From positions 61,764 through 125,763 of the forward strand of contig JAKCCV010000010.1 of NCBI GenBank assembly GCA_021838785.1: a DNA stretch of 64,000 nucleotides. The letters run 5' to 3'. The first letter of the stretch is position 1. Every line of letters begins with the position of its first letter. The position numbers and the translations under genes are program-made. Source of the DNA: Acidobacteriota bacterium (GTDB lineage Bacteria; Acidobacteriota; Terriglobia; UBA7540). The notes below the pieces were generated by a model. That model saw only the letters and a program-made list of their open reading frames with translations. It ran no database searches and was not told where the DNA came from. Below are positions 36,701-45,800 of this stretch, one piece after another.

Positions 36701-37672
36701 ATTTACGACCTCTTGTATCGTTATCTGTTCGATCGCCATCGCAACCTCATTACGCCCACCTCATTCCTTATTGACCCGCAAGGGTGGATCATTCGAGTTT
36801 ACCGTGGCCGCGTGAACCCGCGGAGTGTCTTGAGCGACTGGGCTTCGGCGCCCCGCACAACAGCGGAGCGAATTCGGCGGGCCTTGCCGTTTGCCGGCAC
36901 CTATTACGGCGGACCTCTTCAGCGCAATCAATTCACCTATGGAGTTGCCTTTTTTGAACGTGGGTACAGCGATCAGGCCATCACATCCTTTCGGCAAGCC
37001 ATTCAAGCCGACCCCACGAATCCGGACGCCTTTTACAATCTCGGAACCCTCTACTTAAGAAAGCACATGCTGGCCGAGGCCCGCCAAGCCCTGCAAACCG
37101 CCGTCAGGCTGAAACCGATCTACCCCAATGCTTGGAATAACCTCGGCATGATAGCGGCTGAAACGGGCAACATCCAGGAGGCAATTGCAAATTTAGAGCG
37201 CGCTATCCAACAGGATCCCTCCGACGCTATCGCGCTCGAAAACTTGGGCAATCTTTACGACCAGCTGGGGCGGAAGGCTGAAGCAGAAGCGGAACTTCAA
37301 CGAGCCGTCTCGGTGGCGCCCAACGATCCGCAGGCCAGCTACACGTTGGGAATGTTTTATGCCAAGCACGAGGACTTGCCCAAGGCCGAACGGTTCCTTC
37401 AAAAAGCGATTGTCCTCCAGCCGGATTTTCCCAGCGCGCTGAATAATTTGGGTGTCGTTTTGCTCCGTTCGGGACATCCTTCGGCGGCGGAACGGACGCT
37501 GCAACAATGTCTCCGGACGGCTCCCGATTTTGAGCAAGCCTACTTGAACCTGGCCCGCCTGTATGTCATGCAGGGTCGGCGCCGCGCCGCGCTGCGCCTG
37601 TTGCGAGAATTCCTTGGACGGCATCCTTCGAATGCGTTGGCGAAGCGCGCCCTGGAGCAGCTTACTCGGTAA
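33767..37672 (+). CDS. Giant Tat-exported FG-GAP/ASPIC-UnbV/redoxin/TPR fusion protein
   Basis: About 1300 residues, predicted periplasmic or surface-exposed. Domains in order: a Tat signal (SRREFFNRMAASAMLVLP, about residues 38-56); a 200-residue unassigned region; FG-GAP/VCBS propeller repeats (about 310-700, with DFDGDGYDDLYV, DFDNDGRMDLYVA, DFDQDGYPDLYVV calcium-type motifs); ASPIC/UnbV (about 760-845); a thioredoxin-like redoxin domain (about 885-1030); six or so TPRs (1057-1295). The redoxin has DCSQS where CxxC is expected, so one Cys is lost. The start is uncertain: the frame opens at TTG 33767; a CTG at 33839 has a better SD. An SD-preceded ATG at 33798 is in another frame. Confidence 0.85.
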   Translation: MPCPAARRFSDGCFPAHQRPRREGLKKQARPPSAYSASRREFFNRMAASAMLVLPTSLRASGIRRHSSPEGRTLGDPSGCRVTPQFRQPSPLAPVLSQVRPGRDGFITELYATEIEVILGRWSSSLCQSQPNPDALAPDFANPMAVFWPVASRQSSLRRDLELEIFERSFQPARLARPEVFLRAWKDDLATLGQLLVAEFMLEGIQVTEANPLRVETHVLYALVGSKEGGREQRLGRWTFRWRKFPVTGWKVERWTAGSETVSRSPRPLFRDITLEAFGGNASFRQQMLPGTDFWRSRLDAACGIDVYGNNGLAVGDFDGDGYDDLYVCEPAGLPNRLYRNRGDGTFEDVTDQAGVGVLDNTACALFADFLNRGRQDLLVVRAGGPLLFLNQGDGRFELKADAFKFARAPQGTFTGAAAADYERDGRLDLYCCIYNYYLGLSQYNYPVPYYDAENGPPNFLFHNEGDGTFADWTAAAGLNQNNHRYSFTCGWCDEDNDGWPDLYVVNDFGRKNLYHNNGNGTFSDVAQAAGVEDYGAGMSVCWMDFDNDGRMDLYVADMWTAAGRRVTAQDVFQPRATPRVRAFFRKHASGNSLFRNLGNHHFADVTASAGVGIGRWAWCSDSWDFDQDGYPDLYVVNGFISGPHKQELASFFWRQVVAQSPLNALPSPGYEKGWNAINELIRSDGTWDGYQRNVFYVNNRRGGFMDVSGVVGLDFIQDCRSFALADFDHDGRLEVVLKSRNSPRLRMLRNSMQHPGAALAISLRGRKSNRDAIGATVSIESPQGVQSRVLQAGGGFLTQHTKQLFFGLGNAQKAVRATVRWPNGQEQAFENLPLNSRVEIEEGQATFRVVPFGTASLGPGSVSFPLPVRDDSEHSQTWLIEPLQAPDFALPDLNGRVQKLESFRGRPLLLNFGALDCSQSREQLRRFEADLTRFSEQGVALLAILVPEPSEGMKIRSRANLRSMRFPILLGNADVVAIYDLLYRYLFDRHRNLITPTSFLIDPQGWIIRVYRGRVNPRSVLSDWASAPRTTAERIRRALPFAGTYYGGPLQRNQFTYGVAFFERGYSDQAITSFRQAIQADPTNPDAFYNLGTLYLRKHMLAEARQALQTAVRLKPIYPNAWNNLGMIAAETGNIQEAIANLERAIQQDPSDAIALENLGNLYDQLGRKAEAEAELQRAVSVAPNDPQASYTLGMFYAKHEDLPKAERFLQKAIVLQPDFPSALNNLGVVLLRSGHPSAAERTLQQCLRTAPDFEQAYLNLARLYVMQGRRRAALRLLREFLGRHPSNALAKRALEQLTR
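33798..33842 (+). other. SD-preceded 14-codon ORF at the head of the FG-GAP gene
   Basis: AGGAGG (33785-33790) lies 7 nt before an ATG that opens MAVSLPISALGEKD and stops at TGA 33840-33842, in a different frame from the giant FG-GAP ORF. It is either a leader peptide coupled to the main ORF, or the true start of that gene cut off by a one-base frameshift (biological or a sequencing error). Confidence 0.4.
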
Positions 37673-37727
37673 AGCTTTTGCGAAGATGCCTCATGGGGCA
37701 GGGTGACCGACGGCCATGCGGTTTCCC

Positions 37728-39095
37728 TCAAGAAAGCAGCGCGGAGATCGGACGGCCATTGACAGGCAGTGATGGGACGCCGAGCCACTCCGCCATGGTC
37801 GCCATCACGTCGGGAAGTGTGACACGGGTGGATACATCGAGCTTCGCGCGGGCAGCTTCGGACGCCGGAATGGCCAGCATTTGGTTCACCCCTTCCGCCA
37901 ACAGCAGATACAGCGTTTTCCCGCGGTAAGGCAGTTCGCCGCTTGATTTCAGCCAGATGTAGTACGTTTCCAACTCCACGTCCACGAAGGAGCCCAGCGG
38001 ATCCTGGGTGAGGGGAATTTTATCCGTGGGCCGAGGTTGTGAAAATAAAAGGAGGCTGCTAAAGGGTTTGAGCTTATCGCGCACGCCGAACCGCGCCACC
38101 AAGAGGCGAGGCCGGGCGCGGTGCAGGGCCTGGACACTGCTCCACTCAACAAACGAATTGTTGATAATCAACGTTCCGTTTCCGCCCAGGACCAGGATGT
38201 CGCGGATAAAATCCACGACCGCGCGATCGTGATAGAGCGACAAACCCTCGTGCGGCCTGGCCTCCAAGGTCTCCAGCCATTCTGAAAGCTGCACCGGCCC
38301 GCCGACGCCGCCGGTAGAAACCTTGGAGTAAATGGCCTCCGAAAGTCGCCGCCGATAGGGTCGCAGCCGCCGGTAGCTAAGTCCTGTGGCGCTCGGCCCC
38401 GCCGTGACGATTTGGTCGTTCTGCTCGCACATCGTGTGGAGTTCGTCCCCGGTTTCAATGAGCCACCGCTGCGAGGGTGGAAGGCCCTGCACGTGGTCCA
38501 GCCATTTGAAAAGTGTAGGTGCTTTGGAGGCGGGTGGTTTTCCCGTGAGCAACTGGGCCAGGAAAGGTTCCGTGGTTTGTGCGGCGCCGAGGTCGAGCGG
38601 AATGCGAACCCCCACGCCTTGCAGGCGCTGCCAGAGCGCCTCGCGCTCAATGGCAATTCCTTGGCTATAAATGAGCACGACCAAGCGCGGCGGCAGGTTG
38701 GAGGAGTAAAGCCGCGCTTCGACCATCGGCTCGAGCTTCTCGAAAATGGCGACTATCAACCGTCGCCATTCAAAGTTGGTGCTTTGCCGCCGTAGAAATT
38801 GGAGCTGCTCCTGCTGAAGAGTTGCCGCGTTCTTTGCATCGAGCCGCGCGCAGCCCGTCTTGGCCTCGAAGGCGCTCAACGGCCCGAACATCTGTTCAAA
38901 CTCTGCTGGAGTCAACGCGGAGAGCTGATCGAATAAAGCCCGGAAATAATCTCTTTCCGCTTCAAACAGGGAGGGCCACCTCTGAATTTGGATGAGGGTA
39001 TTGACCAGAAACGTCCGTGGCAATCGCTTCAGCACGGCTTGGTGTTGTTCCACCAAAGCCTTGGCGTCTGGAGCGAGCCCGTCGTAAATGTCCAT
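37728..39095 (-). CDS. Unknown protein, partner of DUF1501-like protein (copy A)
   Basis: I recognise no family. The 455-residue protein has no signal peptide (starts MDIYDGLAPDAKALVEQHQA) and no membrane segment. The N-terminal 100 residues look helical (RLPRTF, SLFEAERDYFRALFDQLSAL, FGPLSAFEAKTGC). The rest alternates strand/helix, with motifs GGNGTLIINNSFVEWSS, RARPRLLVARFGVRDKLKPF and FVDVELETYYIW. It is clearly paralogous to the product of 49618-50901, which shares the same motif order. In both places it directly follows a DUF1501-like gene, so the two probably function together. It is the last gene of a four-gene minus-strand operon and converges on the FG-GAP gene. Confidence 0.8.
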   Translation of the reverse strand: MDIYDGLAPDAKALVEQHQAVLKRLPRTFLVNTLIQIQRWPSLFEAERDYFRALFDQLSALTPAEFEQMFGPLSAFEAKTGCARLDAKNAATLQQEQLQFLRRQSTNFEWRRLIVAIFEKLEPMVEARLYSSNLPPRLVVLIYSQGIAIEREALWQRLQGVGVRIPLDLGAAQTTEPFLAQLLTGKPPASKAPTLFKWLDHVQGLPPSQRWLIETGDELHTMCEQNDQIVTAGPSATGLSYRRLRPYRRRLSEAIYSKVSTGGVGGPVQLSEWLETLEARPHEGLSLYHDRAVVDFIRDILVLGGNGTLIINNSFVEWSSVQALHRARPRLLVARFGVRDKLKPFSSLLLFSQPRPTDKIPLTQDPLGSFVDVELETYYIWLKSSGELPYRGKTLYLLLAEGVNQMLAIPASEAARAKLDVSTRVTLPDVMATMAEWLGVPSLPVNGRPISALLS

Positions 39096-39188
39096 CGCTT
39101 AATGTCCTGTGCCCGGAGGCGCCGCGCGAATCACCTGACCGCCGCCAGATCCTTTACCCACCGCGAGGGCCTTGAAGGCCGAAAGGGC

Positions 39189-40382
39189 CTAAACGGCCAA
39201 TTCCACCAGTGGCTTACCTTGCAGGTCAGGAGCCTTGAAGCCAAGGATTTCCGCCACTGTCGGCGCAATGTCCACGTGCCGGATGGGCCGTTCCGAACCC
39301 GCTCGACGAGGCACCCCTTCGCCAAGCGCCAGCATCCATACGCGCCGGCAGGAGGGATCACCGCTCCGGTGGTTGCAAAAACCGTTTCCATCCGCATCCG
39401 CGTCGCGTCCCAGCTCCGGAATCACAAACATGGTGGTGCGGCCGCGATAGTCCGGAGAAGTTTGCACGTATTGCCACAAATCCCAGACCAGCCGATCGGT
39501 CCGCATGATGCCCTGAAGATAGAGCGAATAAGAACCGAAGTGAGCTATATCCATATCCCAGAAATTCACTAGCATCAGCGAAGGAGAGAATCGCCGCATA
39601 ATTTCCTTGGCCATAAAAAACGTCAGCGTGTCCCCACTCGAGGGCACGCGCGGGTCGTTGAAATAATCGAGAAGTGCCTTCTCCAGGCTAAGTTTGAGTT
39701 CATGGCTGATTTGGTGCCCGGACTCATACACCTGCCAGCCGAAGCCTTCATAGCCTTCGTCGAGGGAAGAAAGCATCTGCTTGGCGAAAGCCTCCCGATT
39801 CTCCACTCCCGGGCCTTTATCCGTGCTGACGGCCCGCTGAATGGCATCGAGTAGAAGCTGTTTCGGCAAAATCACGTTGGCCGCGTAGCGGTCACCATAA
39901 CCTCGGAGATTGCTCGCCCCCATCAGGCCGAAACTTTTGTTTGTCGCAATCACCCACGCTTCTTCTGCGGGGACCCTACGTTCTTTGCGGAAATATTCAA
40001 ACACCGTCGGGGTCAAAGGCGGCTGACTTCCCCATGGGTCCACGGGCTGCCAGTTGCCCGTCACCAGAGCGGCGCTCGAGTTATAGTGGTCGGTAATGCC
40101 GTCGTTGATGGCCGTCGGATAGAGCAGGCCTTGCGGAATCAAATCCTGCGTCAGATGGGGAATATTCCGCCAGCCTTCCGGAGCTAGGGTGTCTTTGTAA
40201 CGGGCGCCGCCGCCAAAGGTGGCAATGATGACCCGATGGGTCGGTTTTTTGTAGCTCCTGAGCCTTTCCGCCAACGCACGTCGAGGCAAAAAATGCTCTG
40301 CGAGAAAAGCCGCAATCAGGCGCAGCACATCACGCCGTCGTGGGTTCCAATCATGGCCAAGGCTTTCAGTTGTGTCCGGCAT
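39189..40382 (-). CDS. DUF1501-like alkaline-phosphatase-superfamily protein (copy A)
   Basis: A 397-residue predicted exported protein with a twin-arginine-type N-terminus (NPRRRDVLRLIAAFLAEHF). The opening strand RVIIATFGGGARYKDT has a Gly-Gly where sulfatases and phosphatases have a metal-binding Asp. The PELGRD motif replaces the usual SDHG; both features resemble DUF1501 proteins (xxGGPS..., TEFGRT). HVDIAPTVAEILGFK near the C-terminus matches the superfamily's end. A phosphatase or sulfatase activity should therefore not be assumed. Paralogue of 48402-49565, with shared stretches such as EIMRRFSPSL and IAHFGSYS. It starts 8 nt after the MsrP-like gene. Confidence 0.8.
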   Translation of the reverse strand: MPDTTESLGHDWNPRRRDVLRLIAAFLAEHFLPRRALAERLRSYKKPTHRVIIATFGGGARYKDTLAPEGWRNIPHLTQDLIPQGLLYPTAINDGITDHYNSSAALVTGNWQPVDPWGSQPPLTPTVFEYFRKERRVPAEEAWVIATNKSFGLMGASNLRGYGDRYAANVILPKQLLLDAIQRAVSTDKGPGVENREAFAKQMLSSLDEGYEGFGWQVYESGHQISHELKLSLEKALLDYFNDPRVPSSGDTLTFFMAKEIMRRFSPSLMLVNFWDMDIAHFGSYSLYLQGIMRTDRLVWDLWQYVQTSPDYRGRTTMFVIPELGRDADADGNGFCNHRSGDPSCRRVWMLALGEGVPRRAGSERPIRHVDIAPTVAEILGFKAPDLQGKPLVELAV

Positions 40383-40390
40383 GGTTCGCC

Positions 40391-41149
40391 TCAGTACTCC
40401 GTAATCTCGCCGCCTTTGATGCTCTTGGTCACGCCGGGAATATCGAAGGGGTGGTCGTAGCCCGGCTGGATTCTGCCGCTTTGCGTGTAATAAGGCCAGG
40501 TATCAGCCACGACTCCTTTTCCGCCGTGATTCATCATCGTAATCCTGGTAATGAGCTTGGTGGATTTGTATCCGTACTCAAAAGGAATCACCAATCGCAG
40601 CGGCGCGCCGTGCTCGGGCGTCAAGGAATGGCCATACATGCCCGTTGCAAAGAGGGTGTGAGGATAGAGCAATGCTTCCAGGCTGTGAAAATCGTAATAG
40701 CGGTCGGCGCAGTCCACGCGCATCCAGGTAGCGCCCGGCTTCGGCCGAATAATATTGAGGAGCTCCTTAGCTCGAAACCCATTCCACGTAATTCGAGCCG
40801 ACCAACATTGTACGCATTTTAGCCGGCTGCTTTGCGTGATCTGAGGCAAAGAATGAAGGTCCGCCAGCTTGAGCCGCAAGGGTTTCTCAACCAGCCCGCC
40901 AATCTCCAACTCCCAGGTGGCGAGGTCGGGAGCCGGAATGGGATTGAATTCCATGACCTTGAGGTGAAATTGATCCGGCTTGTCCGAGGGGATAATCCAA
41001 TGGCTGTTGGGCGCCCCGCCGGCGGCGGGTGGTGCGGCGGGCGAGGGAGGACATAGAGGGCGCGGTGAGGCGATCGCCGCAGGGCCTGCTCCCAGCGCCG
41101 CAGCCGCTCCCGTCTTCACAACACCGTCGAGAAATTTTCTGCGGTTCAT
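40391..41149 (-). CDS. MsrP-like molybdopterin oxidoreductase, Tat-exported
   Basis: Sulfite-oxidase-fold molybdoenzyme resembling MsrP/YedY, the periplasmic methionine-sulfoxide reductase. The 252-residue protein has a Tat signal (MNRRKFLDGVVKTGAAAALG) and the Mo-ligand region KCVQCWSARITWNGFRAKEL, which matches MsrP's CVEAWS-type motif with the molybdenum-coordinating Cys. The MYGHSLTPEHGAPLRLVIPF motif follows. No MsrQ heme partner is adjacent, so the electron donor is unknown. It sits in an operon between a TPR gene (59 nt upstream) and the DUF1501-like gene (8 nt downstream), an unusual setting for this enzyme. Confidence 0.88.
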   Translation of the reverse strand: MNRRKFLDGVVKTGAAAALGAGPAAIASPRPLCPPSPAAPPAAGGAPNSHWIIPSDKPDQFHLKVMEFNPIPAPDLATWELEIGGLVEKPLRLKLADLHSLPQITQSSRLKCVQCWSARITWNGFRAKELLNIIRPKPGATWMRVDCADRYYDFHSLEALLYPHTLFATGMYGHSLTPEHGAPLRLVIPFEYGYKSTKLITRITMMNHGGKGVVADTWPYYTQSGRIQPGYDHPFDIPGVTKSIKGGEITEY

Positions 41150-41208
41150 TTCCTACCTCGCGCAATCGGTTGGAAGTGGTAGCGTGCCGTCCCGCCAGCA
41201 CCCTTCGT

Positions 41209-42630
41209 TCAATGGACCGGCGGGTCAGCCTCTCCCTTCCGGGTTGAATACACAAATTGGCGAATCTGCTGCCGTTCCTGATCCATTTCCGCCAGGTGGC
41301 GCGTGTAGAGCTGTTGGTGAATCTTGAACTCTTGTTCGGCAAGCTGTTTTTCCCCAAGATGCACGTAAGCCTGCCCAAGGCGATAGTAGGCGTCCATGAG
41401 GTGAGGATTGAGTCGAAGCGCCGCCTGATATTCGGGCACCGCCTTGGCATATTGGCCTTCCTGAGAGTATAGGTCGCCAAGCTCTAGGTGCGCTCTTGTA
41501 AAGGACGGATCAAGCCGCTCTGCCTTCTTCAGCAAAGCCTCCACTCGATCCAGGTCAGGCCCGGCGGTCTCCATCTCCTTGCCTTTCCAAAGGCTCATGC
41601 CGTAATAATAAGCAGCGCGAGCATCCAGTGGATGAAGTTCTTCAAATCGTCGAAACCTGGCGATAACGGCGGTGGCTTGGTCGGGCGCCCGCTGATAGGC
41701 TTGACTCAGGAAGTAATAGGGGTGCGGGTCGGAGGGAGCAAGGTCCGTGGCGCGCATCAGCGCCTTGACGGCTGCCTCATATTCCCCCCGCCAGTAAAGC
41801 GCCAAGCCCAGCCCCACGGCTAACGGCGCCGAGTTTGGATAACGTTCCAGACCCTTTGAAAAAACCTCGATGGCCGCGTTCCAGGTATGATGGAGCAGAA
41901 ATTCGCTTCCCCAATCAAAAATATTCTGTTCGGTCGGGTCCATGTGGGCAGCCTGTTGGTATTCATTCGCCGCGGCCACAAAATTTCCGAGCTTCTCATC
42001 AACGTCCGCCAGCAAGTTGTATAAATCCGCCGTCGGCCGCGTTTTAAGCAGACGCACAATTACCTGCCGTGCCACCTGGAGCTGCCCCGTTTTCTCATAG
42101 GCCAAACCCAGGTCATAACCGTTGCCGTAGGCGGAAGGGCGAAGCGCTTGCGCCTTTCCAAGATACGGAATAGCCTGGGCAATCTTCCCCTGGCGGGCGT
42201 AAAACTCTCCAAAGTCGTGGTTGGCCTCGTAATCGTTGGGCTGCGCCCGCAAAGCTCGCTCGAACTCCGCTGCGGCCAGGTCATTTCTCCCCAGGCGCGC
42301 GTGGCTCACCGCGAGATTCGCCCACGCCGCGGCGGATTGAGGTCTTATCCGAGCCGCCGCCGCGAAGGCGTGAGTGGCTTGAAGAGCTTTTCCTTCCGCG
42401 GAATAAACAAAGCCCAGCAGCTCCTCGACCTGGAAACTGGGTGGCAAACGCCGAGCCAAATCTTCCAGCTCCTCGGCTGCGATGGAGTATTGTCCGGCTT
42501 GGTAATGGGAAAGCGCGGCTTGGAACTGGCTTTGCGGAGACCCTGCCGCGCGCGTGCCGTCTGCGCCCCCGGGCATCGGCGCCACAAGCGCCGCGCTCAA
42601 AAACAGAGCGGCAGCCGCCGGGAAGCTCAT
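41209..42630 (-). CDS. Exported tetratricopeptide-repeat protein
   Basis: A 473-residue protein with a signal peptide (MSFPAAAALFLSAALVAPMP) and about eleven TPR units (IAAEELEDLARRLPPSFQVE, AAEFERALRAQPNDYEANHD, AVPEYQAALRLNPHLMDAYY). The start at 42630 is chosen because GGGG lies 8 nt upstream; ATG 42636 and GTG 42639 are alternatives. It is the first gene of the operon TPR, MsrP-like, DUF1501-like, unknown. It probably scaffolds an exported complex, by inference from context. Confidence 0.85.
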   Translation of the reverse strand: MSFPAAAALFLSAALVAPMPGGADGTRAAGSPQSQFQAALSHYQAGQYSIAAEELEDLARRLPPSFQVEELLGFVYSAEGKALQATHAFAAAARIRPQSAAAWANLAVSHARLGRNDLAAAEFERALRAQPNDYEANHDFGEFYARQGKIAQAIPYLGKAQALRPSAYGNGYDLGLAYEKTGQLQVARQVIVRLLKTRPTADLYNLLADVDEKLGNFVAAANEYQQAAHMDPTEQNIFDWGSEFLLHHTWNAAIEVFSKGLERYPNSAPLAVGLGLALYWRGEYEAAVKALMRATDLAPSDPHPYYFLSQAYQRAPDQATAVIARFRRFEELHPLDARAAYYYGMSLWKGKEMETAGPDLDRVEALLKKAERLDPSFTRAHLELGDLYSQEGQYAKAVPEYQAALRLNPHLMDAYYRLGQAYVHLGEKQLAEQEFKIHQQLYTRHLAEMDQERQQIRQFVYSTRKGEADPPVH

Positions 42631-42797
42631 GGACATCACCCCATCATTCTAACACCGCGCCGGCCGCAGGCAAGGAGATGAGCGGCCTCAAATGACTTCC
42701 TGTGCTCAGCCCAGGCATCTAATTTCGGTTGGCCTGCGCCTTGCGAGACCCTGCCGCGGTCGCCCCTTCGTGGAGCGCCCGCCCCTGCGGGTGAACC

Positions 42798-42834
42798 GGG
42801 CGACGGCCCTCCGCTTCCGCCTCAGCCGTCGCCC
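42798..42834 (+). terminator. GC-rich hairpin with T-rich tail downstream of the second receptor gene
   Basis: A 10-bp perfect stem (42798-42807 with 42825-42834) is followed on the plus strand by TTAAATTTTTGTTTT. A third complementary segment at 42759-42765 could pair with 42798-42804 instead. The flanking genes are both on the minus strand, so it most likely protects or terminates the receptor mRNA; the plus-strand T-tail is unexplained. Confidence 0.5.
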
Positions 42835-42869
42835 TTAAATTTTTGTTTTCCGCGTTCCTCGACCGGCCC

Positions 42870-45800
42870 CTAGAAGAAAAGCTTCAAGGCAAATTGAATC
42901 TGCCTCGGGTCTTGGAACGGAAAACGCGTTGACCCAATCTTGCCGAAATTCTTGTTCGTGAAGTCCGTCGAGCCGGGAATGGCAACGACACCGTTGCCGC
43001 CAAAACCCGGGGCGTTAAAGGTCGGGTGGTTCAAGATGTTAAAGAACTCGCTTCGGAATTGTAGCCGGTATCTTTCCGAGAGACGGAAATCCTTGAAAAG
43101 AGAAAAGTCTAAGCGGCTAATCCCTGGTCCGACGACCTGAGAGGGCGCTCCACCCATGGCAGCGAGCCCCGTTAGCGGAGCGCAGCCTGTTGGGTCGCCC
43201 AAAATCGGCCCTGTGGCACCCAAAACACACGGCTGAGTGAAGGCGGCAGGGTTTAGCCATTGATTGACGTTGTGCGGCCCAGCGTACGGATTTTGGCCTG
43301 TTAAGAGGGCGTCGCAGCCCGTCCCTGCTGTGGTCCCCCGAGCGCAACGGATGTTGAGCGGTTGCCCGCCCTCGACTGTGGCGATCCAGTTGGCGCTCCA
43401 GCCGCTAACGACCTCGTTTGCTACACCCTTCGCGTGGGCCATGAAGCGTCTCCCACTGCCAAACGGTAGCTGGTAGCTGCCGCTGAAGTGGAAAACGTTT
43501 CGGATACTGTAGATAGCATTCTGGTAGTCGCCTTGGATACCAAACCCAGCGCAGTACGGACAGCGATACCCTCCTCCCGTCCCTCCATTCAGTAAGTCTC
43601 CGGCGTCGCTTCGAGCATTTGAATACGTGTAGTTGGCGAGGAAGTCCATCCCATTCGCGTAGTGCTTCTCGAGCGTGGTCTGGAGGCCGTTGTAGTAACT
43701 GTCGCCTTCCGTGGCAGCGTAGCTTGAGCCGTTTCCAAAGTCAGGATAGGGAAGGTACAACCCTTTGCCCGGGGCCGACGTGGCATGTATGTTCGTTCCG
43801 GTCGGGAGGATTTTCGACACCTCGTTCGAGCCTGGAAATGATTCTAGGTGATGAACCGTATTTCCGACGTAGGCCACGGTGAGCGTCGTGCTAGGCGTCA
43901 GCTCATACTCCGCGGTCAGGTTCCACCCTTGCGTGTATGGGGTAATGTAATTGTACTGAATACCCCGGAGCGCCAAGCCCGAGGCCTGGACCAACGTTGC
44001 CTTGAGCGGCGTACAGTCAAATCCCGTCTCAAACGTAAAGGCGTTGGCGCAGGGCGTTCCCGCGAAGCTTGGAAACGCCGAGGCTCCGATCGGCGTTTCG
44101 CCGTTCGGGTTGAAGAAGGAGAAGTTAAACTGGAAGGGATAGTTTTCACCGATGTTGGGCGAGTAGCCACGATTCTCGAATCCGTTGTAAAAGATGCCGT
44201 ATCCGCCCCGCAAAACTAGCTTTCGGGTAGCGCGGTAGGCAAAGCCGAGACGCGGTGAGAAGTTGGTCCATTGCGAAAGCCCCAGGTTGGGGTTATTGCT
44301 GGGAACAATCTTGATGCCGTCCTGAGCTGTAAGCGCTAGGAAACTGGGAGATAAGCCCGTGTCGCGATTCGCGGGGATCAGGTACTCGGCCCCGTTTCCA
44401 GGGGGCCCTGGAATGAAGTTCGCCTGGGCCCCAAAGTGCTCGTGGGTCTGCCCAAAATAGTCCCAGCGAACGCCCAGGTTCAGGGTTAGCTTAGAAGTCG
44501 TTTTCCAATCGTCCTGAAAATAGGCGCCGTAATAGTTCTTCAAATCATCCGTCAGCGAAATGTTTGACGTAAAGACAGCGTCCGTACCGCCCAAGTAGTT
44601 GATTCCGTTCGGAACGGTTGATTTGATGGGCGTCAATAAAAATTGAGCGGGGCCCGTGCTTCCGGTTGCCCCGTCCGGGATGCCGGTATAGACCCCGTCG
44701 TAGTTGTATTGGCCGTGCGACCAAGGCGGCTGGAGTGTCGAGTACTTAACGTGCTGGAACTCGATCCCCATCTTGAAGGTGTGGTTGCCATAGACCTTGG
44801 TCAGGTTGTCCATGAGCTGAGTTGTCTGACTGATCTCATTCGACGGCAAAAAGGCGTTCGACCCAAGAGTGTTCAAACCGCTGATGCCGAAGGCCGGCAG
44901 ACCGCCGTTCTCACAGCATTGAGGGATGGAGCTCGAAATCCCATATTGAGCGGGAATCCCAAACTGAGTGGCGACCGGGCCGTAGCGCGACGTATGGATA
45001 CGGTTTTCCCCGAGCCGCGCTTCATTTACGAGCGTCGGAGAGAAGATATGTGTGTAACTGAGCGCGCCCTGAATCGAGAGTGCTTGCTGATTGCCTTGCT
45101 CGAACGCCCCACCGTCGGCGACACCCTTAAACGGGCCGGGAATCAGTTGGGGATCGTTGACATAGCTGAACGTGCCAAACATCTGATCCTTTTCGCTCTT
45201 ATCCCAGTCTATCCGCGTGTCAAAGGAATTACGGTTCTCCGAGAGGACCGGCGAATCGGTGTAGTTGCTGCCGAAAAGGCTGGTCCCGTTCGGCGCCGGA
45301 TAAAGGTCGAGAATCTTAATCGCGTTGGGATCAAGCCGGCCGGCAGGAAGCTGATTGAGCATGCAAGCCGCCTCACTTGGGCAGTCGCCGGTAAAATTTG
45401 TAACTCCGGCAATGCTCCCACCAGTGAAGAACGGATCCCGCACGTAGCCGACGGTGGTTCCTGTCGGCGTTCCGCTCGGGCAGGGCGGACCTGCTATTCC
45501 GGTCACGGGGTCAGAGACGCCGCAGCCCACGGGCCGGGTGGTGGCGGGGTCCAAGATGGTGCCTGCTGGGAACATCCGTCCCAGGGCGTCCGTCTCGACC
45601 GCGCTCCCCTTCTGTCCAAGGATGAGGTCGGCGAAGTTGGTAAATCCACTCGACCGTTCGAGAGCGGTGGGCACGGAATTCGTGAACACACTACCTTGGC
45701 GGCGGCGCAGGCCCTCGTAGTCGCCAAAGAAGAACAGCTTGTTTTTGCCGTTATAAACGTGCGGAATGACGACGGGGCCGCCAATCGTGAAGCCGAACTG

